NCBI GenBank assembly: GCA_021298655.1
Contig: JAJTFK010000025.1
Coordinates: 1-41,249 of the forward strand
From: Cryomorphaceae bacterium
Lineage (GTDB): Bacteria; Bacteroidota; Bacteroidia; Flavobacteriales; Schleiferiaceae
Length of the DNA stretch: 41,249 nucleotides
Direction of reading: 5' to 3'
The notes beneath the pieces are model-generated. The model saw nothing but the letters and a program-made list of their open reading frames with translations. It was not told the DNA's origin and did not search any database. Positions 16,796-23,849 of this stretch are shown in pieces. A program made the translations under genes and the position numbers. Positions within the stretch are counted from its first letter, which is position 1; each line of letters opens with the position of its first letter.

Positions 16796-17913
16796 TGGCT
16801 CGATTTGAGCCCTTTGCCGCGGTCCGTCCGCCCCGTGCACTCGCTGGATTGGTGAGCACGAGGTCCTACGTGACCTACAGCGAAGAGGAGCTCGCCCACA
16901 AGCTGGGTACCAATCCCTTCTCGTTTCTTCACGTGCTGCAGCGCCGGTCCCCGGAGGCCGACGCGCGCTTTACGGGGGTGCGCACCGGGTACGAGGACTT
17001 TTTGGCCGACGGCTACTTGATTCCCGACGCGGAACCCCACCTCTACCTGTACCGCCAGCAGTGGTCTGGCCAAACCTTTGTGGGCTACCTGGGACTCGTT
17101 TCGCTCGAGGACTACCGGGCGGGCCGAATCATCAAGCACGAGCAGACCCTGGAGGCCCGCGAAGCACTTTTTGCGCGCTACCTCGAGACGGTGGGCTTTC
17201 ACGCAGAGCCGGTGCTGCTGACGCATCCGCCGATCGCGGAACTGTCGGCCACAGCGGCCCAGATTGCCGCGACCGACCCCTTACTGGACTTTGCGACCAC
17301 CGACGGCGCCGTGCACACCCTGTGGGCGGTACCGGCTCCCGAACCCATTCAGGCCGCGCTCGCCAAGTTGGGCCGGTTGTACATCGCCGACGGGCACCAC
17401 CGCATGGCCTCGTCGGAGCGCCTGGGCGAAGACGCCCATGTCATGGCCTACCTTGTGGAGAGCACCCAGCTTTCGATTTCGTCTTTTCACCGCCACATCG
17501 CCGGGCCGGCAGTCGGTGATTGGGTCGCCTCCGTGGGCGCCGTTCCACTCGAAAAGCGTCCCGAGGGGCTTCCCGAAACCGGATTTTATGCGCTGGACCA
17601 CCGCGGTTGGTGGCGCTTTGAGCCCGAAGCCTTGGCTTTTCCCGAGAGCACCTGGCTCTTTGACCACGTCCTTGCGCCCTTCTGGAACGTGGTTGACGAA
17701 CGCCACGACGCGCGGGTGCGCTACGAACCGGGCGTTGTGGATCTGGCCACGGTGGAACACGAGCGCCGCGACCAAGACACCATTTTTGTGCTTCCCCACC
17801 CCCACTGGGCCGATATTGAACGCTGGGCCGATCAGGGAACGTCCGTGCCTCCGAAGTCGACCTACATTGAGCCCAAGCTCCGCTCGGGCGTAACCCTGTA
17901 CGCCTGGAAATGA
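16795..17913 (+). CDS. DUF1015 family protein
   Basis: A 372-residue protein of the DUF1015 family. Diagnostic points are FEPFAAVRPPRAL at the N-terminus, RIIKHEQTLEAREALFARYL in the middle, the ADGHHR motif at 198-203, and PPKSTYIEPKLRSGVTLYAW at the very end. The fold resembles nucleotide- or phosphate-binding enzymes, and the His-rich motif suggests catalysis, but the substrate is unknown. In many bacteria this gene sits beside serA, as here, which suggests a role in serine or phosphate metabolism; this is inference from position. It overlaps serA by one base and yggS by four, so it is translated as part of the operon. Confidence 0.88.
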   Translation: MARFEPFAAVRPPRALAGLVSTRSYVTYSEEELAHKLGTNPFSFLHVLQRRSPEADARFTGVRTGYEDFLADGYLIPDAEPHLYLYRQQWSGQTFVGYLGLVSLEDYRAGRIIKHEQTLEAREALFARYLETVGFHAEPVLLTHPPIAELSATAAQIAATDPLLDFATTDGAVHTLWAVPAPEPIQAALAKLGRLYIADGHHRMASSERLGEDAHVMAYLVESTQLSISSFHRHIAGPAVGDWVASVGAVPLEKRPEGLPETGFYALDHRGWWRFEPEALAFPESTWLFDHVLAPFWNVVDERHDARVRYEPGVVDLATVEHERRDQDTIFVLPHPHWADIERWADQGTSVPPKSTYIEPKLRSGVTLYAWK

Positions 17914-18578
17914 GTGCCGACCTGACCGCCTACCGCGCGCTGCGCGACGCACTGCCCGGCGACTGCACGCTGGTGGCCGTGAGCAAGTTCCAGCCCGTTG
18001 AAGCCATTGAGTCCCTTTACGCCGCGGGCCACCGCGACTTCGGCGAAAACCGAGTTCAGGAACTGGCCGCCAAGGCCGCCGGGCTGCCCCAAGACATCCG
18101 CTGGCACATGATTGGCCGCATTCAAACCAACAAAATCCGCGAATTTGCGCCCTTTGTGCACCTGGTGCACAGCGTGGACCGGCTGGACGTGCTCACCGTG
18201 CTGCAAAAGGAAGCCCTTCGGGCCGGTCGGGTTATCAACATCCTGCTGCAGGTTCACATTGCGCAGGAAGAAACCAAGGCCGGATTCAGCCCCCAAGAGG
18301 TCCTGGGACTGTGCGCACAAAATGTGCTGAGGGCCTACCCCAACCTTCGCGTAGTCGGCCTCATGGGCATGGCCAGTATGACCGAAAACCGGACCCAAAT
18401 CCGCGCGGAATTTGCCCAGCTCGCCACGCTGTTTCGGGCTGCCCAGGAACAACTCGGCGTCAATCAAGTGCGCGTGCTCAGCATGGGCATGAGCGGCGAT
18501 TACGAGCTCGCGCTGGCCGAAGGCGCCAACCTCATTCGGGTGGGCTCCCTGCTGTTTGGCGCCCGTAGCAGCAAGTAA
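17910..18578 (+). CDS. YggS/PROSC family pyridoxal-phosphate homeostasis protein
   Basis: A 222-residue protein with the PLP-barrel fold of alanine racemase but no racemase domain. It binds pyridoxal 5'-phosphate, probably at Lys26 in LVAVSKFQP, and buffers the cofactor pool. Other family marks are DFGENRVQEL, WHMIGRIQTNK, VGLMGMASM, LSMGMSGDYELA and RVGSLLFGAR. Several nearby enzymes, such as SerC, need PLP, which may explain the shared operon. It overlaps the DUF1015 gene by four bases, and the next gene begins 20 bases later. Confidence 0.93.
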   Translation: MSADLTAYRALRDALPGDCTLVAVSKFQPVEAIESLYAAGHRDFGENRVQELAAKAAGLPQDIRWHMIGRIQTNKIREFAPFVHLVHSVDRLDVLTVLQKEALRAGRVINILLQVHIAQEETKAGFSPQEVLGLCAQNVLRAYPNLRVVGLMGMASMTENRTQIRAEFAQLATLFRAAQEQLGVNQVRVLSMGMSGDYELALAEGANLIRVGSLLFGARSSK

Positions 18579-18598
18579 CGAGCAACCCGGAACTGGTT

Positions 18599-19951
18599 AT
18601 GTATGCAGTAATTGACCTCGAAGCCACCGGCGGCAAGCCCGGAACCGAGCGCATCATTGAGGTCGCCATCTTCATGTTCGACGGCCGCCGTATCGTGGAC
18701 CAGTTTATTACGCTGGTCAAGCCCGACGTGCCCATTCCGCCCTTCGTTCAAAAACTAACCGGCATTCGCGAACACGATGTGCGCACCGCCCCCCAATTTC
18801 ACGAGGTGGCGAAGCGCATCGTTCAAATGACCGAAGGAGCCGTTTTCGTGGCGCACAATGCGCCCTTTGACTACCGAATTCTGCGCGAAGAGTTTGCCCG
18901 ATTGGGCTTCGACTACCAGCGCGTGGTTTTGGACACCATTCCCCTGGCGGAACGCTTCCTTCCGGGGATGCCCGCCTACGGGCTCAGCACGTTGTGCGCA
19001 GAATTGAATATTTCGCACACCCGAAAGCACCGGGCCGACGGCGACGCCCGCGCCACGGTTCAGCTTTTGCAGATTTTGCTGGACAAGGACCGCGAGAAGT
19101 ACATCGAGGGCGTGTACCTCAAGCAGCCCGCGGCCACCGGACGCCACAAGTTCAGCGACCAAATTGCTCGGTACGTCAAAACCGTGGGCATTTACTACCT
19201 CTTCAACGACGACGGCCGGGTGCTGTACGTCGGCAAATCCGACCAACTTCGGGTGCGCATTGACCGGCACTTTCTCACGACCAGCGAAAAAGCCCTTGCC
19301 CTGCAGGCGGAAGTTTCGAGCCTTCGCGTGGAAGAAACCGGGAGCCTATTGCTGGCCGATATTTTGGAGCATATTGAACTGAAAAAGTTGAAGCCCCCGT
19401 ACAATCAGGCCAAGGACAAGTACGCGCTGCGCTTTGGTCTTTTTCCGATCGAAACGGACGACGGCGTCCTCTGGGACGTTCGGGCGATTCGACGGGATCC
19501 GCCGGTGCTGCAGGTTCAGTCCCTCGCGGACGGGGTCGCCCTGCTGGGTGGAATGGCCGAAGAACGCCAGTGGGCCCTTGAGGACGTGCTGCTTCCGCGC
19601 TTGGTTCCTCAGGTGGAAGCCGAACAAACCCGTTCCGACACCCTTCCCAAGACCCTGGAGGAGGCCGTGGCTGCCCTGGAGGCGTTTTTGTGGCCACGCG
19701 GAACGGTCGTGTACTTGGACCGCGGGCGCGAACCCGGAGAAAAAACCGCCTTTGTGGTGGAAGACGGCCGCTTCCTTGGATACGCCCGGGTGCGCTTGGA
19801 GCAGGAGGTTCACGACGTACCCACACTCAAAAATCGCTTGACGCCGGTGAGCCAGCAGCCCTACTTGCGGAGCCTGCTGGCCGAATACGTCCACACGGGC
19901 CGACTGCAGGCCGTGCGACCCGGAATTTTTCCTACTTTAGGGGAACATTAA
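18599..19951 (+). CDS. DnaQ-like 3'-5' exonuclease fused to a GIY-YIG nuclease domain
   Basis: A 450-residue two-domain nuclease. Residues 1-165 form a DEDDh exonuclease: YAVIDLEATGG with Asp6 and Glu8, FVAHNAPFDYRIL, and HRADGDARAT with the catalytic His. Residues 190-275 carry a GIY-YIG endonuclease core, VGIYYLFNDDGRVLYVGKS, beginning at Gly197, similar to Cho and the N-terminus of UvrC. The C-terminal 170 residues have no recognised motif. This architecture is known in Bacteroidota and is thought to act in DNA repair, but its exact substrate is not established. It lies in the serC operon 20 bases after the yggS-like gene, so it may simply be read through. Confidence 0.88.
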   Translation: MYAVIDLEATGGKPGTERIIEVAIFMFDGRRIVDQFITLVKPDVPIPPFVQKLTGIREHDVRTAPQFHEVAKRIVQMTEGAVFVAHNAPFDYRILREEFARLGFDYQRVVLDTIPLAERFLPGMPAYGLSTLCAELNISHTRKHRADGDARATVQLLQILLDKDREKYIEGVYLKQPAATGRHKFSDQIARYVKTVGIYYLFNDDGRVLYVGKSDQLRVRIDRHFLTTSEKALALQAEVSSLRVEETGSLLLADILEHIELKKLKPPYNQAKDKYALRFGLFPIETDDGVLWDVRAIRRDPPVLQVQSLADGVALLGGMAEERQWALEDVLLPRLVPQVEAEQTRSDTLPKTLEEAVAALEAFLWPRGTVVYLDRGREPGEKTAFVVEDGRFLGYARVRLEQEVHDVPTLKNRLTPVSQQPYLRSLLAEYVHTGRLQAVRPGIFPTLGEH

Positions 19952-19963
19952 CGGAACCAATCC

Positions 19964-20209
19964 ATGAAAAAGATCACTGCCCTCGCATTTGCCGCCCTCT
20001 TCACGCTGGGTTTGGCCGGCAACGCCTACGCCAACACCGAATCCAATAACGCCCCCGCGGCGGCGGAAACGTCTAAGAAGAAAAAGAAGGACGGTAAAAA
20101 TGCCGCATCCTGTGCTCCCGCGGCCAAGACCCAAGGCTGTGCCTCGGCTCCTGCGGGTGGCTCTTGCTGCGCCAAGCCGGCTGCTTCCGCCGCAGGTGGC
20201 GGGAAGTAA
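19964..20209 (+). CDS. Small exported Cys- and Lys-containing protein
   Basis: An 81-residue protein with a clear signal peptide cleaved after about residue 23 (AYA). The mature part is rich in Ala, Lys, Gly and Ser, with a run of five lysines and four cysteines at 50, 59, 68 and 69. The SCC pair near the end could bind a metal or form disulfides; no named family is recognised. It is the last gene before a strong terminator (20224-20259) and starts 12 bases after the nuclease gene, so it probably belongs to the serC operon. The ATG at 19964 is preceded by no clear ribosome-binding site, which is common in this phylum. Confidence 0.7.
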   Translation: MKKITALAFAALFTLGLAGNAYANTESNNAPAAAETSKKKKKDGKNAASCAPAAKTQGCASAPAGGSCCAKPAASAAGGGK

Positions 20210-20223
20210 GGCTCCCAAAAAAC

Positions 20224-20259
20224 AAAAAAAGCCGACCCTTCTTGGGGTCGGCTTTTTTT
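20224..20259 (+). terminator. Bidirectional intrinsic terminator
   Basis: GCCGACCC (20231-20238) pairs perfectly with GGGTCGGC (20245-20252) around a six-base loop. Seven A lie in front and seven T behind, so it can stop transcription in both directions. It sits between the convergent small exported protein gene and the outer-membrane barrel gene. Confidence 0.9.
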
Positions 20260-20276
20260 ATGGATTGAGGGCAGGC

Positions 20277-20873
20277 CTAGAGCTTAAGGGCCGCCGAAGC
20301 AATAAACTGGTTGATGCGGTTGTCTGTTTCGAAGTCGATTCCTCCGAGGCTTAGGGTCTGCCCAAATGCGGAAAGGGAACCTTCGTAGCGGGCGCTTACC
20401 TGGAGTCCGCCCAGCTTGAGCCCAACCCCGACTTGGCCGCCCCAACTTCCCCGACCGGGGTTGGTCAGGTTGAGTCCGCCGGTCTCGGCCAAAGCCATCG
20501 AATAAACCGGCGCGACAAAGCCAAAAACCGGCCCAAGTTTGACGCCGACTTCGACGGGAACATCCAATCGAAGAAGCGACCAATCCAGAACTTCGGGCGT
20601 GAAGCTTCCGTCTTCAATGATGAATTCCTGGTTAAGACCCGTAAGCCAAAGCTGCGGCTGTACGTACAGCAAGCCCGCCGAGGCACGGTAAAAGCCGCCC
20701 ACGTGATAACCCGCTCGGCCGGTGGCCACCGGGGTGAACGTTGGGTCAATCAAGGGATTGAACGCCACCCGCACGTCGGCAAGGTGGTAGCCTGCGGTAA
20801 GGCCCCGCGACAGTTGACCCGACGCCTGCCAGGCCCCCAAGCTTAGGACCGCCGCAATGAGGATTCGCTTCAT
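20277..20873 (-). CDS. Outer-membrane beta-barrel protein (PorT-like family)
   Basis: A 198-residue protein with a signal peptide ([19 protein letters not shown]). Amphipathic strands typical of a small eight-stranded barrel follow: [39 protein letters not shown] and [20 protein letters not shown], closing on FIASAALKL. This resembles the PorT-type outer-membrane beta-barrel family of Bacteroidota; it is not PorT of the type IX system with any certainty. It overlaps the end of purC by four bases (ATGA) and is the last gene of the phoH-purC unit. Confidence 0.7.
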   Translation of the reverse strand: MKRILIAAVLSLGAWQASGQLSRGLTAGYHLADVRVAFNPLIDPTFTPVATGRAGYHVGGFYRASAGLLYVQPQLWLTGLNQEFIIEDGSFTPEVLDWSLLRLDVPVEVGVKLGPVFGFVAPVYSMALAETGGLNLTNPGRGSWGGQVGVGLKLGGLQVSARYEGSLSAFGQTLSLGGIDFETDNRINQFIASAALKL

Positions 20874-21823
20874 GCAGGATTAGCCGCCAAAAAGCGTTCC
20901 ACGTTGGCCTGGATGCGCGCCGCAGCGTCTCCGTGCGGTGCCGGCTCAAAGGTTTTCCCCGTAACCAGCTCGTATAAATGGATGTAGCGTTGGGAAACTT
21001 CTTCGGCCCAGGCGTCGGTTAGCTCGGGAATCGACTGGCCTTCTTTGCCCTGAAATCCGTTGGCAATGAGAAACTGACGCACAAATTCTTTGGACAACTG
21101 AACTTGGGGCTCGCCCGCGGCCTGGCGCGCTTCGTAGCCATCGGCCATAAAGTAGCGCGACGAATCCGGCGTGTGGATTTCGTCAATCAGCACCACGCGG
21201 CCGTCGGCCAGCAACCCAAACTCGTACTTGGTGTCCACCAAAATGAGTCCGCGCGACCGGGCCATTTCTTGGCCGCGGGCAAAAAGGGCCCGAGTGTAGG
21301 CTTCCAACTGGGCGTAGTGCTCGGGGCTCACAACCCCCCGCGCCAAAATCTCCTCGCGGCTGATGTCTTCGTCGTGGGTACCGATGGCCTCCTTGGTTGT
21401 CGGAGTAATAATCGGTTCGGGCAGGGCATCGGACTCGCGAAGGCCCTCGGGCAAGGCCACGCCGCACAGGCTGCGACCGCCAGCGGCGTAGGTGCGCCAC
21501 GCGTGACCGCTCAGGTAGCCCCGGATGACCATTTCCACCTTGAAGGGCTCCGCCGCGTAGCCCACGCTGACCACGGGATCGGGGCTCTCGGTACGCCAGT
21601 TGGGGACCAGGTCCGAGGTGGCTTCGAGAAAATGGGCCGCCATTTGGTTCAAAACTTGGCCCTTGTAGGGAATTCCCTTCGGAAGCACCACGTCAAACGC
21701 CGAAATCCGGTCCGAAGCCACCATCACCATTCGGCCGCCGCGAAGGCGGTACACGTCGCGGACTTTGCCGTGGTACACAGACTCTTGGTCCGTAAAATGA
21801 AATTCAGCGTGGGTAAGGGGCAT
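20870..21823 (-). CDS. purC: Phosphoribosylaminoimidazole-succinocarboxamide synthase
   Basis: A 317-residue SAICAR synthetase of purine synthesis, which ligates aspartate to CAIR with ATP. Visible marks are [11 protein letters not shown] (the ATP-binding GK-RD segment), [34 protein letters not shown], and [11 protein letters not shown] followed by [13 protein letters not shown]. The length fits the longer form usual in Bacteroidota. It begins three bases after the phoH stop and overlaps the next gene by four bases. Confidence 0.96.
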   Translation of the reverse strand: MPLTHAEFHFTDQESVYHGKVRDVYRLRGGRMVMVASDRISAFDVVLPKGIPYKGQVLNQMAAHFLEATSDLVPNWRTESPDPVVSVGYAAEPFKVEMVIRGYLSGHAWRTYAAGGRSLCGVALPEGLRESDALPEPIITPTTKEAIGTHDEDISREEILARGVVSPEHYAQLEAYTRALFARGQEMARSRGLILVDTKYEFGLLADGRVVLIDEIHTPDSSRYFMADGYEARQAAGEPQVQLSKEFVRQFLIANGFQGKEGQSIPELTDAWAEEVSQRYIHLYELVTGKTFEPAPHGDAAARIQANVERFLAANPA

Positions 21824-21826
21824 GGC

Positions 21827-22840
21827 TTAGGATTCGGGATTTTGCGGTTTAGACTTGGCTTTGGGCGCCTCGGATTCCGATCGAGCGGCCATCATTTTTT
21901 GGCCTTCGGCGTCGTAGGCTGCGATGATCTTGCGCACCAGCGGATGCCGCACCACGTCGCGGCCGTCGAGTTCAATGCGGCCGATGCCCGTCATTCCCGC
22001 CAAAAGGCGCAGGGCGTGGGGCAAGCCCGACGCGGTGCGCGGGGGCAGGTCGGTCTGCGACGGGTCGCCCGTGACGATGAACTTCGACGACGGACCCATG
22101 CGCGTGAGGAACATTTTCATCTGCGACACCGTGGTATTCTGGGCTTCGTCCAGAATGACGAAGGCGCGGTCCAGCGTGCGTCCGCGCATGAACGCCAAAG
22201 GCGCAATCTCGATCGTGCCGTTTTCCAGGTACTGCACCAAGCGCTCGGCCGGAATCATGTCGCGCAGGGCGTCGTACAGCGGCTGCATGTAGGGATCGAG
22301 CTTCTCCTTCATGTCGCCCGGCAAAAATCCGAGGGATTCGCCCGCTTCCACCGCCGGACGCGTCAGCACCAACCGGCGTACCTCTTTGTTTTTGAGCGCA
22401 CGAACGGCTAGTGCGACCGCCGTGTAGGTCTTGCCGGTCCCCGCGGGGCCCATGGCAAAGGTCAAGTCGTTGGTTCCGACCGCCGTAACCATGCGCTGCT
22501 GGTTGGCCGTCCGGGCCTTGATCACGTGGCCGTTGACCCCGTGCACGATCACCTCGTCGCCCTCGCTAAGCGACTTCAGAATGGACGGGCTGTCGTCGAG
22601 CACGATGCGCTCCAACTGCTGTGAAGTCAGCACATTGAACTTTCGAATGTGCCGCAGCACGAGGTCCAACTTCTCTTCAAAAAGGGCAATGTCCTCGGGG
22701 GATCCGGTGAACTTGATCACCTCGCCGCGGGCGACCATCCGAAGCTTAGGAAAATAGCCTTCCAGCTGGCGCATCAGGGAATTATGCTCCCCGTATACAA
22801 CTCGGGGGTCGACGTCTTCGAGGTGGACGATGCGCTCCAT
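21827..22840 (-). CDS. PhoH family protein (PhoH-like ATPase)
   Basis: A 337-residue cytoplasmic ATPase. From the ATG at 22840 it begins MERIVHLEDVDPRVVYGEHN, with an N-terminal KH-like region. The PhoH P-loop GPAGTGKT is at 131-138, then PAVEAGESLGFLPGDM, FVILDEAQNTT (Walker B) and TGDPSQTDLP, which are diagnostic. Family members are linked to RNA metabolism and ribosome-associated functions. A longer frame upstream (to 23074) is the antisense of the SAM hydrolase gene and is rejected. The promoter box TACCTTTG lies 14 bases upstream. It is co-transcribed with purC. Confidence 0.94.
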   Translation of the reverse strand: MERIVHLEDVDPRVVYGEHNSLMRQLEGYFPKLRMVARGEVIKFTGSPEDIALFEEKLDLVLRHIRKFNVLTSQQLERIVLDDSPSILKSLSEGDEVIVHGVNGHVIKARTANQQRMVTAVGTNDLTFAMGPAGTGKTYTAVALAVRALKNKEVRRLVLTRPAVEAGESLGFLPGDMKEKLDPYMQPLYDALRDMIPAERLVQYLENGTIEIAPLAFMRGRTLDRAFVILDEAQNTTVSQMKMFLTRMGPSSKFIVTGDPSQTDLPPRTASGLPHALRLLAGMTGIGRIELDGRDVVRHPLVRKIIAAYDAEGQKMMAARSESEAPKAKSKPQNPES

Positions 22841-22854
22841 TACTTTTACAGCTT

Positions 22855-22862
22855 CAAAGGTA
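22855..22862 (-). promoter_or_regulatory. Promoter -7 box for phoH-purC
   Basis: TACCTTTG on the minus strand, an exact TAnnTTTG match, ends 14 bases before the phoH ATG. The start codons of the divergent phoH and SAM hydrolase genes are only about 27 bases apart. On the plus strand a one-mismatch box, TACTTTTA (22841-22848), could serve the SAM hydrolase gene. Confidence 0.55.
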
Positions 22863-22867
22863 CACCT

Positions 22868-23538
22868 GTGGCCGTCATCACCCTCACCACCGACTACGGA
22901 TGGCGCGACCCCGATTCCGCGGGTCTGCGCGGACGGGTTTATGCCGAAATGCTGCGGACCGGGACCGTGGCGCCGGTCGTCGACGTGACCCACAGCGTGC
23001 AGTCGCGCAACCTCAACGAGGCCGCCTACATTGTGCGCGGAGCGTACCGCGACTTTCCCGAGGGAAGCATTCACCTCGTGCTGGTCGACAGCATTTATTG
23101 GCCCGAAACGCCGCTGATTGCCTGTGCCCTAGACGGCCACTTTTTTCTCGGACTCGACAACGGGCTGCTGGCCATGCTCCGCCCCGACCTTCAGCCGAGC
23201 CAACGCATTCAACTTGACCTTAAAAACCGCCTCGACTGCAGCACGGCCGAGTCCCTGCTGGCCGCCGCCGCCGGTACGGCCAATTGGTCACCGATGCCGA
23301 CCAAGCCTGGCTGCAGCGGTGGGCCCAAGGCCGACCGATTGAGTCCAGCGTTCGCGGACAAAAAGTCCGCAAGTGGTGGAGCGCCACCGGCCTCACCCCG
23401 GGCGACCTGTACTTTCGGACCAACCGATTTGACTACCTTGAAATCGGCATCCACGACGGCGGCGGCGACAGCGCCAACCGCGCCTCACGCCTGCTGGGCG
23501 TGCGTCCCGGAGACGCCCTAGAACTGCGCATCTCGTGA
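22868..23538 (+). pseudogene. SAM hydrolase / SAM hydroxide adenosyltransferase, with internal deletion and frame change
   Basis: The N-terminal two thirds, from a GTG at 22868 to about 23270, is a clear DUF62 enzyme: VAVITLTTDYGWRDPD, VVDVTHSVQSRNLNEAAYIV, FPEGSIHLVLVD and FFLGLDNGLLAML. The C-terminus continues in another frame: YGQLVTDADQAWLQRWAQG, corresponding to the usual YGNVVTN step, and then FDYLEIGIHDGGGDSANRAS. About 45-50 residues expected between NRLDCSTAESLLAAAA and YGQLVTD are missing, and the missing length is not a multiple of three. The break falls in the GCC-rich stretch around 23260-23275. As written, no complete enzyme is made. The position divergent from phoH and upstream of the Gld genes is the normal one. 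An assembly error is possible. Confidence 0.75.
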
Positions 23539-23849
23539 CCCCAACCGCGCCCCTCGTTCGCATCGTTCACTTGAGCATTGCTCCGGCCCACCGTGCGGAA
23601 TTTGAAGCCTATGTCGCCCAAAAAATCACGGTCGTCGCCAAGCAGCCCGGTTGCCGGAGTGCGACATGGCTCCGCGCCCGGGACGGCAGCTACTTCACCT
23701 ACAGCGAGTGGGTCGCTGAAGAGTTTCTCGAAGACTACCGCCGGTCCGCGACTTTTGCCGAAATTTGGCCCACGCTAAAGGCCTGGTTCGACGCTCCCGC
23801 GCGCGCCTGGTCCTGCGACCCCCTTACGGAACCCCCATGCTCAGCCTAG
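23535..23849 (+). CDS. Small monooxygenase-like protein (antibiotic biosynthesis monooxygenase fold)
   Basis: A 104-residue protein from a GTG at 23535, overlapping the SAM hydrolase stop by four bases. The pattern VRIVHLSIAPAHRAEFEAYV, then QPGCRSATWLRARDG and YFTYSEWVAEEFLEDYRRS, fits the ferredoxin-like ABM fold: short strand, helix, strand and the S/E-W segment. Proteins of this fold include heme- and quinol-degrading enzymes, but many have no known activity, and none is assigned here. Its end overlaps the gldF-gldG gene by 13 bases, so it is part of the same operon. Confidence 0.65.
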   Translation: MTPTAPLVRIVHLSIAPAHRAEFEAYVAQKITVVAKQPGCRSATWLRARDGSYFTYSEWVAEEFLEDYRRSATFAEIWPTLKAWFDAPARAWSCDPLTEPPCSA

